Notes: generated by a model not told the origin, from the sequence alone. A stretch of DNA of 64,000 nucleotides from Paenibacillus sp. (GCA_017512705.1 JAFWEX010000105.1:1-64000), one strand, 5' to 3'; positions 18,728-28,887 are shown, counted from the stretch's first letter. Translations and numbers: made by a program.

Positions 18728-19384
18728 ATGAAACCAAGTCCATCCACGATCTTGTTTCAAGGAGATTCCATTACAGACGGGGGGAGATCACGCGATGAGG
18801 ATTTGAATCATGTCCTCGGTCACGGTTATGCTTATCTGATCTCTAGCAGGCTGGGTCTGGAGCTGGCAAGCAAATCAAAAAAGTTCTATAACCGAGGCAT
18901 CAGCGGAAACCGGGCATCGGATCTGTATGCACGTTGGAATGAAGATGCTTTTAGTTTGCAACCAGACCTGATCAGTATTCTGATTGGGGTTAACGATGTC
19001 TGGCGTTCCATGAACAGCGAGCCTAGAGGGTACACCGATCGTTTTGCCCGTGCATATCGTCACTTGCTAGAGGAAACGCGGGAAGTACTGCCGGATACAG
19101 GTCTCGTTCTGATTGAACCGTTTATTCTAAAGACTGGGGCAACGTTGGATAAATGGGAAGCTTGGGAAAAACGTATGACAGAGTACCAGCATCAAGTTCG
19201 TGAGATGGCGGAGCACTTCGGAGCGGTGTGGGTGCCGATGCAGCACACGTTCAATGCAGCTCTGGAGCATGCTGATGCTGCCTACTGGTTGTGGGATGGT
19301 GTGCATCCAACCGCCGCAGGTCATGAATTAATTGCTCGCCAGTGGCTGTCTGTTGTGCAGCAATCCCCATTAGCTATTGAATAA
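18728..19384 (+). CDS. SGNH/GDSL esterase, probable carbohydrate deacetylase
   Basis: A 218-residue cytoplasmic hydrolase. Block I is FQGDSITDGG with nucleophile Ser14, block III is GVNDVWR, and block V is DGVHPTAAGH with catalytic Asp and His. The family includes rhamnogalacturonan and xylan acetylesterases. AAGGAGCGAT precedes the ATG. It heads a four-gene set (esterase, heparinase-like, DUF2264, GH88), all without signal peptides, so it probably removes acetyl groups from imported acidic oligosaccharides. Confidence 0.88.
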   Translation: MKPSPSTILFQGDSITDGGRSRDEDLNHVLGHGYAYLISSRLGLELASKSKKFYNRGISGNRASDLYARWNEDAFSLQPDLISILIGVNDVWRSMNSEPRGYTDRFARAYRHLLEETREVLPDTGLVLIEPFILKTGATLDKWEAWEKRMTEYQHQVREMAEHFGAVWVPMQHTFNAALEHADAAYWLWDGVHPTAAGHELIARQWLSVVQQSPLAIE

Positions 19385-19420
19385 CGGTAAGGCAGAAAGT
19401 CGGATTTCCATCGTTGAACT

Positions 19421-21685
19421 ATGCAGTGGCTTTTTTATGATTACCGTACTACATTCCTTCGACGAAGCGTGGTGAACCCTATGCAAGGCTCTAATCACGA
19501 AATCGGAAATGAATATAAATACAGAGATTCACGTTCAAGTCAGCCTGAGGAAGACCCTGAAACGCTCAGCTGGCCGGATGACAATGATCTTCTGCAAGTC
19601 ATTCATCAGAAGCAGCATCCCTGGCGAAGTACTCGCATCCTAAGAGCAGATAGAATACAAGAGGCATTGCGTCAACCTGCGTTTGCCGGGTTGCTTGCAG
19701 ACCTGCAAGTATATGGAGAACGGGCACAAAATGAACCGTTTCCTTGCCTAACATTTGAACTGTTCCGACAATTCGGCAGGACAGGGGAACGAAAAGCTTA
19801 TGAGCAAGTGTACTTCGATCGACGCGGCAGAGTAGCAGCAGTAGCGATGGTTGCGCTCAATACTGACTCTCCTCATGTCCTGCATGCTCTTGAAGAGATG
19901 CTGTGGACATTGTGTGATGAATATACGTGGTGTCTTCCTGCACATCTGGGAACGGGAGAAGCCCAGCAGGTGGAGTATAATATCGACCTCTTTGCCGCAG
20001 AGACGGTTCATATGCTTGCTGAGGTTATAGCACTTCATGGTCAACGTCTAGACCCGCTGGTGGTGGAACGGGTCGTAATGGAGGCCGAGCGGCGTATTTT
20101 TACACCGTTATACATGGAAAAGCGAACCTATCACTGGCAGACGGCAGATCATAACTGGTCCGCCGTCTGTGGCGGATGCTGCGGTATGGCGGCCATGCTG
20201 CTACTTGAGGAAGAGACAATCCTGCAAGAGTCTATCAAGCAGACAATCCGTTGTATGGAAGCTTTCCTGAGCGGTTATGGCGAGGATGGCGGTTGTGCGG
20301 AAGGGATCAGGTATTGGGTATATGGCTTCGGTTATTTCATCTACTATGCCGAGATGTTAATGGATTACAGTGATGGAGCCTTGAATCTGCTGACAGATCC
20401 CAAGATAGCCGCTATAGCTGCCTTCCCGAATCGAATTCATCTGTCAGGCGGCACATATGTTAACTATTCGGATAGCGCGGAGTGCGAAGAAATACCATCA
20501 GGACTACTGTCTCGGTTAGCAGCAAGATTCAGACTGCCTGTGGACATACCCTTGCAAGTTCCTCGTCTTACAGACGATCCTTGTCGTCGCTGGGCACACA
20601 TGCTGCGGAACATCATGTGGAGTGATTCAGCAATATATGAACATGAGCATGAACAAAAGGCTGTGCAGGTCAATGATGGCTTTATTTTTCATCAGCTGGA
20701 TTGGATGGTCGTTAAGCATGCCCTTCAAATGTCTGAAATGTCTGATGCATGTAATGAACCAGATAGATTGGGCTCCATCCGGGAGTGGGTTCAAGCGGCA
20801 TGTTCGTTTAAAGGGGGCCATAATGATGAACCTCACAACCATAACGACCTGGGACAAGTGATTATTCATTGCGGCGGCGAAAATATACTGTGTGATCCGG
20901 GAGCAGGAGTGTACACGCAGGCGTACTTTTCCCCAGAACGTGAGCAGTATCTTCACATTTCGTCCTCTGGGCATAATGTACCTCTCATTGAAGGATATGA
21001 GCAGAGCTCTGGCAGAGAGGTCAAAGCTAAACTGCTGGAGTGTACATTGGAACTAGATGGCAGTGAGATGCGGGCAGCTCTCGATCTGACGTGTGCCTAT
21101 CCGAAGGCAGCATCCTTGCATCAGTATATACGGCAGATGTGGTGGAGGATCGAAAAGGATGGCACTCGAATAAGCAGAATGAACACATGTGCAGATGGAG
21201 AAGTAGAGATGGAATTGGCAGCCTTTCGGGTCGTAGATCGATTTCAATGGAAGTTGAGCACCGAGGCCAATGCTAGGAAACACTGCGTGGATGAGCCATA
21301 TGTCGGGCCCCCGTGTGTGGTAGAGCGCTGGATGAGCCGGACACGTCCGGTGTTGGAAAAGGAAGGGCGGCTTCAATGGCGGGCTACGCAGGCCAACATG
21401 TACATGATATATGATGCATCTCTCTGGCGAGCAGAGACAGAGGCTGTGCACACCGTAGATCATGACCAGGTTGCAGTCACATTCTATCGTACATCTCTTG
21501 TATGGCAGGGAGACGATGTTGAGGCCTTCAAAAGAAACGAATGTATGAGTTCTGGGGGAGATGCTGTAGGTTTTGCTGGTGTTCAGACGGGGCAGAAGGT
21601 TGAGCATGAGATGCTGGAGATCGTATGTCAGGTTGATTTTATTATTGAACCGCATTACGGGAGAGACCGAGGTGAGTCAACGTGA
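19421..21685 (+). CDS. Heparinase II/III-like polysaccharide lyase
   Basis: A 754-residue protein: an (alpha/alpha)-toroid N-domain (residues ~60-400, with NWSAVCGGCCGMAAMLL) and a C-terminal beta-sandwich heparinase II/III domain with HNHNDLGQVIIH and SSGHNVPLIEGYEQ, typical of oligo-uronate lyases. No signal peptide. The start is uncertain: the ATG at 19421 has no clear ribosome site, and an ATG at 19481 would still leave all domains intact. Its 3' end overlaps the DUF2264 gene by 4 bases. It probably cleaves uronate-containing oligosaccharides by beta-elimination, making the unsaturated ends that the GH88 enzyme removes. Confidence 0.8.
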   Translation: MQWLFYDYRTTFLRRSVVNPMQGSNHEIGNEYKYRDSRSSQPEEDPETLSWPDDNDLLQVIHQKQHPWRSTRILRADRIQEALRQPAFAGLLADLQVYGERAQNEPFPCLTFELFRQFGRTGERKAYEQVYFDRRGRVAAVAMVALNTDSPHVLHALEEMLWTLCDEYTWCLPAHLGTGEAQQVEYNIDLFAAETVHMLAEVIALHGQRLDPLVVERVVMEAERRIFTPLYMEKRTYHWQTADHNWSAVCGGCCGMAAMLLLEEETILQESIKQTIRCMEAFLSGYGEDGGCAEGIRYWVYGFGYFIYYAEMLMDYSDGALNLLTDPKIAAIAAFPNRIHLSGGTYVNYSDSAECEEIPSGLLSRLAARFRLPVDIPLQVPRLTDDPCRRWAHMLRNIMWSDSAIYEHEHEQKAVQVNDGFIFHQLDWMVVKHALQMSEMSDACNEPDRLGSIREWVQAACSFKGGHNDEPHNHNDLGQVIIHCGGENILCDPGAGVYTQAYFSPEREQYLHISSSGHNVPLIEGYEQSSGREVKAKLLECTLELDGSEMRAALDLTCAYPKAASLHQYIRQMWWRIEKDGTRISRMNTCADGEVEMELAAFRVVDRFQWKLSTEANARKHCVDEPYVGPPCVVERWMSRTRPVLEKEGRLQWRATQANMYMIYDASLWRAETEAVHTVDHDQVAVTFYRTSLVWQGDDVEAFKRNECMSSGGDAVGFAGVQTGQKVEHEMLEIVCQVDFIIEPHYGRDRGEST

Positions 21686-23673
21686 GTCATTATACAGCCA
21701 CAACGACATATCCATGGGCAAATGAACTTGAACAGTATCGTATGATGGCAGCCGAGGCTGGTCCTGCACCGGGGGATGGCTGGCATCGGGAGCGCAAGCT
21801 GGAACTCGTCAGACAAATTGTTTGCGCTTACAAAAAGATTCAGAGCAGTGACGGAGCAATTATCGATCCGTATTCTGGAATAGAAAGGTATTATTCCACG
21901 CCAGCTTACGCTATGGCAGCGGCCGTTCTAGTGGATGCAGGGCAAATGGAGCTGTTAGAGTCGGCGTCAGCCGCTCTCACACAGAGCATTGATGCGGTGG
22001 TCAAAGGACGTACGCCCGACAATCATCCTGACTTCTATCCTGTGCTGATGATGCGGGCTTATATGCTGCTCCGGCCCCTTCGTCCTGAACAGGCAACGAT
22101 CTGGGCTGAGGCTCTGAGCACGATCAATCCTGAGAACGATTATGTATTCACAATGAGCAAGATGAACAATGCCAATCGGATGATTAACTGGAATGCCATC
22201 ATGATCTCAGGAGAGTTCTTGCGGTGGAAGGAACAGCTTGCGAGTGATGATCCAGCTTGGATGAATCGTTATCTCGAAGCCTATCATCTGCCGCGGTTCA
22301 CCGGGCTTGGACTGTATCAGGACGGTCCGCTGGATCGACCCAATTGCCCATTTTCCTATGATATTGCTACCCGCTATCACCTTGAAGTGATGATAGACGC
22401 AGGATACAGAGGGGCGATCGCAGATATCTTGCGAGAGAAGCTCCGTCAAGGCGCGTTCAGCTCCTTGCTGATGTTGTCACCCCTGGGAGAAATACCACCA
22501 CGTGGCCGCAGCTCCCAACACCAATGGAATGAAGCTGCGCTGGCATACATATGCTCAGTACACGCTGAGCTGGCGATGCAAGCGGGAGATCCTGTGATGG
22601 CGGGTGCGTTTGCACGAGCGGCGAATCGATGTTTTGAGGCGATAGAGCGCTGGCTGATGCCGGATGGACGTTTGAAGATTGTACGCAATGAATATGCACC
22701 GGAGAAGCGTCACGGATACGAAATCTACACGAATCATACCTGTTACAATCTCTGGACAGCAGCAGCGCTGGCTCATGCTTGCCTCTGTGACTCAGACAAG
22801 GATATCGCTCATTACTATCTTCCTTCGGAGGTGGGAAGCAGGGTGTTACAAACAGACGGCTGGTTCGAAACGGTGCTGGCTTCCGTCCCAGGTCAGCAAT
22901 TGGTGCTGCATACCGCACTGAATGATCCCTATACCATTCCTGGACTGGTACGGATACAGCAGGTGGGGCTGCCGGGGTTGATTGGGCCTTCTGCTGCTAG
23001 CCATGGGCAGGCAGGATTCACAGAATTCGCAGAAGGGCTTGTTCAGCCTTTGAGTTATTCTCCTGCCTGGAAGACAAGCGATGGGGTATGGCACATGCTG
23101 GCCGAGGGCATCCCGTCGGGTAATGAATATGACCGGGATGCGGGCATAGACCCTGCAAGTGGCGGTGGGAAGGTCGTGTTCTCGAAGATGGGTCCATTGG
23201 TGGGATCTGAGGCTCAACGTAAGATGAATGAAACGGTGTCAACAACAGGTACGAAGGTTGGAGAGGGTGTTATGCGCAACACTGCGGAGAATATTTTTGA
23301 TATAACCTGGACGGGACCTTTATCCGGAATAAGCTCTGTGACGGCCCGTTATGTACAACGTGAGGATGAACTTACGGTGACGTATACATTTGAAGGTGAG
23401 CTTGAGGCAGTGGGAGCACAGATTCCACTTATGTTCAGCGACGGTCAGGAACAGGCTGTAATTACTCATACCAAGCAATGTGTGCGTACAACCTATCGGG
23501 GAGCGTACGTTGAATCAACGATACATGATGCAGGAGCAATAATACAGCTTGATGAGCAAGAGATAGCATCACGAAACGGGCTGTTGAAGCAGGCACGAAT
23601 GGAAGTGTACGGCGCAGAGCAGTTGACATTCACAGTACGGCTGGGACGCATGGCAAGAGATGAAATTAGATGA
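21682..23673 (+). CDS. DUF2264 domain protein
   Basis: A 663-residue protein of the DUF2264 family. The N-terminal toroid-like part has the typical MNNANRMINWNAIMISGEF, QDGPLDRPNCPFSYD and GRSSQHQWNEAALAY, and a beta-rich C-terminal part follows. Family members sit almost always in loci for acidic plant or host polysaccharides; their reaction is not well established. The GTG start overlaps the upstream stop, so translation is coupled. No signal peptide. Confidence 0.8.
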   Translation: MSHYTATTTYPWANELEQYRMMAAEAGPAPGDGWHRERKLELVRQIVCAYKKIQSSDGAIIDPYSGIERYYSTPAYAMAAAVLVDAGQMELLESASAALTQSIDAVVKGRTPDNHPDFYPVLMMRAYMLLRPLRPEQATIWAEALSTINPENDYVFTMSKMNNANRMINWNAIMISGEFLRWKEQLASDDPAWMNRYLEAYHLPRFTGLGLYQDGPLDRPNCPFSYDIATRYHLEVMIDAGYRGAIADILREKLRQGAFSSLLMLSPLGEIPPRGRSSQHQWNEAALAYICSVHAELAMQAGDPVMAGAFARAANRCFEAIERWLMPDGRLKIVRNEYAPEKRHGYEIYTNHTCYNLWTAAALAHACLCDSDKDIAHYYLPSEVGSRVLQTDGWFETVLASVPGQQLVLHTALNDPYTIPGLVRIQQVGLPGLIGPSAASHGQAGFTEFAEGLVQPLSYSPAWKTSDGVWHMLAEGIPSGNEYDRDAGIDPASGGGKVVFSKMGPLVGSEAQRKMNETVSTTGTKVGEGVMRNTAENIFDITWTGPLSGISSVTARYVQREDELTVTYTFEGELEAVGAQIPLMFSDGQEQAVITHTKQCVRTTYRGAYVESTIHDAGAIIQLDEQEIASRNGLLKQARMEVYGAEQLTFTVRLGRMARDEIR

Positions 23674-23805
23674 GATGAGTTGTTGAGTTGTCTACTACGA
23701 TCTTCACGAATGTGTCTGGTGTGAGGCATTATGATGAGAGGCCGGAATTCCAGAGAAACCGATCGAAAATGCGTCAACTCGCATAGGAATAGGAGGAACA
23801 AGATC

Positions 23806-24942
23806 ATGACCATCCCAACATCGGCAACATGGCTGGAGGATGCATGGCAACAAGGGGTAAGTAAGACCATTCGGAATGCGAAACGAATCAAGGATACCTT
23901 CCCTCATATTTCAGTGCAGGGTGTGTACGACAAGAATGATCCGGAATGGTGGACAGCTGGCTTCTGGCCGGGATTATTATGGCTGGTGTACAGAGCTGCT
24001 CCGGAGAGTGAAGCGGCTCCTTCTCTACGACGGATCAACGACAGCTGCGAACGGCAACTCGAGGGCTGTCTGCGTGATCCTGACTCGGTGGATCACGATC
24101 TGGGATTCATCTGGCTGCTTAGCGGCGTAGTAAGCTATCGCCAGACGGGCAGTGAGGATGGGCGGCGGCGTGGCTTGCTCGCCGCGAATCTGCTCGCTGC
24201 CCGCTTTCATGTGCGCGGTCAGTTCATCCGCGCATGGAACTTCAGCTCGTCCATGATGGACACACGCGGTGTCGCCATCATGGACAGCATGATGAACCTG
24301 CCGCTGCTCTACTGGGCCTCTGAGCAGAGCGGCGATCCGCGCTTCCGATGGCTGGCGGAAGCGCATGCGGACACCGTGGCGCGCGAATTCGTTCGCGCAG
24401 ACGGGTCCGTCTGCCACGTGGTGGAATTCGATCCACACACGGGGCAGAAGCTGCGGGAGCATGGCGGCCAAGGCCATGCTCCCGGGTCCGCCTGGGCGAG
24501 GGGCACCGCCTGGGCGCTGTACGGGTTCGCGCTGTCCTTCCGGTATACGGGCGAAGCCCGATATCTGGGGACAGCGGAGCGAACGGCCGATTTCTTCCTC
24601 GCCATGCTTGGCGAAGATATCGTGCCGTTGTGGGATTTCCGCGCACCTGCGGAGCATCAGGTGGCGTGGGACTCGTCCGCTGCGGCGATTACTGCGAGCG
24701 GCCTGCTTGAGCTCGCGAAGCTGTCGCCGCGCGGGCATATCTACGCTGCCGCCGGAGAGCGTATCGTCCGCGGCCTGTACGAGCACTATAGCTCCGGTGA
24801 ACTGGCAGCGGAGGAAGGACTGATTATGCAGGGAACGGTACACTACCCGGAAGGCCGGGGGATCAATGTACCGATTATCTATGGTGATTATTTTTATATG
24901 GAGGCTCTGGCAAAGCTACGCGGAAGTGAGGGTTTATTTTAA
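23806..24942 (+). CDS. GH88 unsaturated glucuronyl hydrolase-like protein
   Basis: A 378-residue (alpha/alpha)6 barrel enzyme starting at an ATG behind AGGAGGAAC. Family marks include WWTAGFWPGLLWL, VDHDLGFIWLLSGV (conserved Asp), TRGVAIMDSMMNLPLLYWA (second conserved Asp), GSAWARGTAWALYGFA and WDSSAAAITASGL. It hydrates and releases the 4,5-unsaturated uronic acid left by the upstream lyase. Bases ~24150-24790 are strikingly GC-rich compared with both ends of the gene and its neighbours, suggesting a recombined segment. Last gene of the set. Confidence 0.88.
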   Translation: MTIPTSATWLEDAWQQGVSKTIRNAKRIKDTFPHISVQGVYDKNDPEWWTAGFWPGLLWLVYRAAPESEAAPSLRRINDSCERQLEGCLRDPDSVDHDLGFIWLLSGVVSYRQTGSEDGRRRGLLAANLLAARFHVRGQFIRAWNFSSSMMDTRGVAIMDSMMNLPLLYWASEQSGDPRFRWLAEAHADTVAREFVRADGSVCHVVEFDPHTGQKLREHGGQGHAPGSAWARGTAWALYGFALSFRYTGEARYLGTAERTADFFLAMLGEDIVPLWDFRAPAEHQVAWDSSAAAITASGLLELAKLSPRGHIYAAAGERIVRGLYEHYSSGELAAEEGLIMQGTVHYPEGRGINVPIIYGDYFYMEALAKLRGSEGLF

Positions 24943-24998
24943 TGAGAGACTGTCAGAACAAAAACATCTAAAATGTTTTATCCAACGCAGCAGATATT

Positions 24999-25604
24999 TC
25001 ACTTCACAGGCAAACGTTTCAGGATGACAAAGTCCGCGGAAGATTGTTCAGGGTAGCGCTGCCGAATAATCTCATATACTTTGAACTCGGGGTAATCAAA
25101 CAGATAGTGGAACAGATTGCGGTCCTGTATGGTCTGCACTCCAGGATCGCCCTGTTCCTTCAATCTGGTGTAGAGCACGACCCAACTGGTTGAAGCATAT
25201 AACACATCTCTGAGGGTGGTGCGGAAATCTGCTTCATCTGTAATATGGTACAGAACATCCAAACACACCGTCAGGTCAGCTTGAAGAAAACCGCGATTGA
25301 TCCATAGGCCCGGTGTGTATACCATAAAGCTTTTGGAGGGATCGCTCGCATACAGCGACACACATTGTTTTATGGAGGAGACCGCTACATCCATTCCGAG
25401 ATACTGCTCATAATTCATATATTGCAGCTGGTTACCGTCCCCACAGCCAAATTCTATAACTCGACGAATCTGCTCTCGCTGTATTAGTTTATTAACAATC
25501 TCAGCTTTGAACTCAGCCAAAACGCCGTATGAACCTCTGCCGGACGTCTCACCCGAACGATAGGTCTGTTCCCAATAGTCAATGTAATCAAACGACTTAT
25601 CCAT
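24999..25604 (-). CDS. SAM-dependent methyltransferase-like protein
   Basis: About 201 residues, class I fold. Motif I is VIEFGCGDGNQ, an acidic end of strand 2 reads YLGMDVAVSSI, and LTVCLDVLYHI fits motif IV. The inner ATG is preferred, with GGGGGAG upstream; an in-frame extension of 12 residues lacks support. It is convergent with the GH88 gene and stands alone. The substrate cannot be told; similar short proteins modify small molecules. Confidence 0.75.
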   Translation of the reverse strand: MDKSFDYIDYWEQTYRSGETSGRGSYGVLAEFKAEIVNKLIQREQIRRVIEFGCGDGNQLQYMNYEQYLGMDVAVSSIKQCVSLYASDPSKSFMVYTPGLWINRGFLQADLTVCLDVLYHITDEADFRTTLRDVLYASTSWVVLYTRLKEQGDPGVQTIQDRNLFHYLFDYPEFKVYEIIRQRYPEQSSADFVILKRLPVK

Positions 25605-25868
25605 TCCAATCTCCCCCGATCCTAAAAATGAAAGGTGCATATCATCCTTCCAAATTAAGGGATTTTATACAACACAAGCATGTTATGCTGGACTTGATCG
25701 TGACCACTGGGCGCCATAATATATATACGCTTAATAGAACGTTTATTAGCATTATTTTCCATTATAAAATCTTAAAATTACCTTAAAATTACCTGAAAGT
25801 CTAAACATATGGAAAGTCTCTGCCGACATTAAGTATAGTATGAATAAATCGACGAATATCGGAGGGAA

Positions 25869-28244
25869 ATGATGTTAAAGCCAAGATTGACCAAGTACAT
25901 GGTGATGATGCTGGTATTGATGCTGAGTATTTCCAACGTAGGCTTGGCTGCTGCGGCAGAGAAAGATCTGTATAAAGTTGTAGTTTCCAAGAATGAAATG
26001 TCGCTCGAAGTTGGCGAATCCGGATCAGTAACTGTAGCGGGGGTATACTCGGATAATACCTCAAGTAACATTACACTTAGCACGTCCTGGACGAGTAATG
26101 ATCCTTTAGTAGCAACTGCATATAACGGTACAATTACAGCCAAGGGAGAAGGTACAGCAACGCTTACGGCGACGTACAAGGGGCTGAGTCAAGACGTCCA
26201 AGTCAACGTAACGAAGAAAGTTAAAGCTCTCTCGAAAAATGTGCAAAGTCTAGAACTGCGCATGGGAGAAACAAAAGACATTATATTGACTGCTACATAT
26301 AATGACAATACGACGGACACAAACGCTGCCAACACAGCTGTATGGACAACCAGTGATGAGAAGGTTGCCACGGTGGTAAACGGTAAAGTTACCGGTCAAA
26401 AAGCAGGTACGGCAACACTCACTGCCAAACTGGGCAGTCAGAGTGTAACGGTAGAAGTGAATGTGGAAGTGGTCAAACGTGTTGATGCAGATAAGAGCAA
26501 AGTGAATTTGCTACTTAAACAAAAAGAAAGTGTAAAATTAACAGCAACCTATCCAGATGGTACTACCAAGGATGTAACAGATCTTGCAGAGTGGACATCG
26601 AGCAATGAGAAGGTAGCTGACGTACTGAAAGGCAACATTACAGGATATTCAGCAGGGTCTGCCATAATTACAGGTAAATACGGAACCAAGTCCGTATCAG
26701 TAAGTGTTGATGTGGACTTGACAAGTAAGCTGAGCGTGAATGAACAGAGTATCTTCTTCCGTTCGAGCGAAACTGGTAAAACGGCCAATGTGGTCGTTAT
26801 GGCTTCATATCCGAACAGCAGTGATGTAGATGTAACCAGTAAGGCAATTTGGTCATCAAGTAATGAACAAGTAGCTACCGTATTCAAAGGCCAAATTACA
26901 CCTGTAGGCGCAGGATCAGCAACGATCAAGGCAACTTATAGTGGTAAAACAGTTGAAATTGCTGTTGATGTAGATACGGCGAGATATCTGGATATCAATG
27001 ATGTCAAAGATACACTGGCTATGAGTGTCACGGGCAATAATAAAACAAAAACACTGACGTTGAACGCAGAGTATATTGATTCGAGCAAGGAAGATGTAAC
27101 ATCCAAAGCGACTTGGACATCCAGCAATGAGGATGTTGTGTATGTATCTAATGGGGAACTCGTCGCTTACCAATCCGGTACAGCTACAATCACTGCTGCA
27201 TATGGCGGAAAAACTGTGAAATTCACGGTAAGTGTAGATGTTCCTGACAAGTATGAGATGGACAAGAAGAAAGCCACGGTTGGTGTTGGTGAGACTACTT
27301 CTGTCAAAGTGCTTGCAATATACGGCGATACCTCGAAGGATGTATCCGAAAATGCAACTTGGAGCAGTAGCAGTGAGAAAGTTGCAGAAGTAGACAGCAA
27401 AGGTATTATTACGGGTGTAGCAACAGGGAAAGCGACGATCACTGCCAAAATTGAAGGTAAAACGTTGACTATTCCTGTAGAAGTGGGCTTGGTTAGTAGT
27501 CTAGAGGCTGATACAGAATTTGTAGTTCTGTCGGCCAAAGAAACACAAACGGTCATCCTCACAGGTACGGATGGGGACGGTAATGTCAAAGACGTCACAG
27601 CAGATGCAATCTGGAAATCAAGCAATTCTCGTGTAGCAGACGTAAAAAAAGGTGTAATTACAGGGAACAACAGTGGTAAAGCCAATATCACAGCTGAATA
27701 CGGCTCCCAGAAAATTACGATTAAAGTTGAAGTCGATGTGATTTCACGCATTGTCGCGTCTGAACAGGCCATTTCTTTGAAATCTGGTGAATCTGTTGAT
27801 CTGAAGGTAACAGCTACTTTAAGTGATGGCAGTGAGCGGGATGTTACGGATAAAGCAGAATGGAAAACAAGTAGTTACAAAGTCGCTCAAGTGAGCAAAG
27901 GTAAAGTGAAAGCTTTGAACTCAGGTAAAGCCAAAATCACAGCGAAGTATGGTAGCAAAACGGTTACGATTGCGCTAGATGTAGATACACTGAAATATCT
28001 GCAGACAGATAAAGTAACGTTGACTATGAAAGTGGGAGATAAGGCAACCGTTGCAGCAATCGCAACGTATGTGGATGGAAGCGAGTCCAATGTATCTAAG
28101 CCGGCACTCTGGAAATCCTCCCGCATCACAACGGCTTCCGTGAAAGATGGCGTGATTCAAGCGAATGGTAAAGGGAAAGCAACCATTACCGTTTCCTATG
28201 CAGGGGTAAAAACGAAGGTTAACGTCGTGGTTGAGGCCAAATAA
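25869..28244 (+). CDS. Secreted protein of nine bacterial Ig-like (Big_2) repeats
   Basis: A 791-residue protein with a signal peptide (cleavage near AAA at ~28) and then nine consecutive repeats of about 82-88 residues. Each has the pattern hydrophobic strand, VGE/SGE-type turn, TATY-x-DG, DVT, W-x-SSN-E-KVA, G-x-ITG, GTATITA-x-YGGKT. They match Big_2 domains of surface adhesins and cell-wall proteins. No SLH, LPXTG or catalytic domain is present, so retention at the surface is unexplained. CGGAGGGAA sets the start. Monocistronic, with a bidirectional terminator behind. Confidence 0.88.
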   Translation: MMLKPRLTKYMVMMLVLMLSISNVGLAAAAEKDLYKVVVSKNEMSLEVGESGSVTVAGVYSDNTSSNITLSTSWTSNDPLVATAYNGTITAKGEGTATLTATYKGLSQDVQVNVTKKVKALSKNVQSLELRMGETKDIILTATYNDNTTDTNAANTAVWTTSDEKVATVVNGKVTGQKAGTATLTAKLGSQSVTVEVNVEVVKRVDADKSKVNLLLKQKESVKLTATYPDGTTKDVTDLAEWTSSNEKVADVLKGNITGYSAGSAIITGKYGTKSVSVSVDVDLTSKLSVNEQSIFFRSSETGKTANVVVMASYPNSSDVDVTSKAIWSSSNEQVATVFKGQITPVGAGSATIKATYSGKTVEIAVDVDTARYLDINDVKDTLAMSVTGNNKTKTLTLNAEYIDSSKEDVTSKATWTSSNEDVVYVSNGELVAYQSGTATITAAYGGKTVKFTVSVDVPDKYEMDKKKATVGVGETTSVKVLAIYGDTSKDVSENATWSSSSEKVAEVDSKGIITGVATGKATITAKIEGKTLTIPVEVGLVSSLEADTEFVVLSAKETQTVILTGTDGDGNVKDVTADAIWKSSNSRVADVKKGVITGNNSGKANITAEYGSQKITIKVEVDVISRIVASEQAISLKSGESVDLKVTATLSDGSERDVTDKAEWKTSSYKVAQVSKGKVKALNSGKAKITAKYGSKTVTIALDVDTLKYLQTDKVTLTMKVGDKATVAAIATYVDGSESNVSKPALWKSSRITTASVKDGVIQANGKGKATITVSYAGVKTKVNVVVEAK

Positions 28245-28287
28245 TATTAATCCCAAATTTTAGTGTAATCTATTATGTATAATCTAC

Positions 28288-28325
28288 AAAAAACGGTGTT
28301 GCCAATATAGGCAGCACCGTTTTTT
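28288..28325. terminator. Bidirectional terminator
   Basis: A near-perfect repeat, AAAAAACGGTGTTGCC with GGCAGCACCGTTTTTT, between two convergent genes. The A-run and T-run serve opposite strands. Confidence 0.88.
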
Positions 28326-28341
28326 GTATGAAAACATATAG

Positions 28342-28887
28342 TCACATCGTATGAGACAGCACCAGAGCACCATAAGCAAATGCAATAAGAATCAGAATCG
28401 CTGGATGCAGCTTGGTTTTGGTCATAACCCAGAGCGAGATGCCTGCAATAATGAGTGTTTGCCAGATGCCAATCGAACCCGAGGATACTTGGCCGAATTC
28501 CCATGTGAGCAGAATCATGAGCACAGCGATCACTGGCTGCACAAGCAGAGTCATGCCTTTGACTCTAGGTGAGGTCCGATGTTTGTTTAACAAACGAAGC
28601 AACAGAATCAGTGCAGCTGCTGACGGTACAATGGTTGCGAAGCTGGCAATCAAGGCTCCAAACCAGCCTGCAACGTGATATCCCACAAATGCAGCAATTT
28701 TCGTAGCAATAGGCCCCGGGAGCGCATTGCCAATCGCTAGCACATCACCAAACTGTTCGGTTGTCATCCAGTGATAGTGGTTCACAATCTCTTCTTGCAT
28801 CAATGGAATGGAAGCAGGACCGCCGCCGTATCCGAGGATGTTAGCTACGAAAAACCCCCAAAATAATTCCCACCATGTCTGGATCAT
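28342..28887 (-). CDS. Chromate transporter, C-terminal-type half (YwrA/Chr3C-like)
   Basis: A 181-residue short-chain CHR protein. It carries the family signatures NILGYGGGPASIPLMQEEIV near the start and GDVLAIGNALPGPIATKIAAFVGYH, then three or four more hydrophobic segments. The ATG follows the upstream stop by one base (TAG-C-ATG), so the two halves are coupled. Heterodimeric short ChrA proteins export chromate; B. subtilis YwrB/YwrA is the known pair and has the same order behind ywrC. Confidence 0.85.
   Translation of the reverse strand: MIQTWWELFWGFFVANILGYGGGPASIPLMQEEIVNHYHWMTTEQFGDVLAIGNALPGPIATKIAAFVGYHVAGWFGALIASFATIVPSAAALILLLRLLNKHRTSPRVKGMTLLVQPVIAVLMILLTWEFGQVSSGSIGIWQTLIIAGISLWVMTKTKLHPAILILIAFAYGALVLSHTM

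Noticed and set aside
24025-24843. Long minus-strand frame (272 codons) and other long frames opposite the GH88 gene
   Set aside because: By-product of the GC-rich block; the plus-strand frame carries the complete GH88 motif set.
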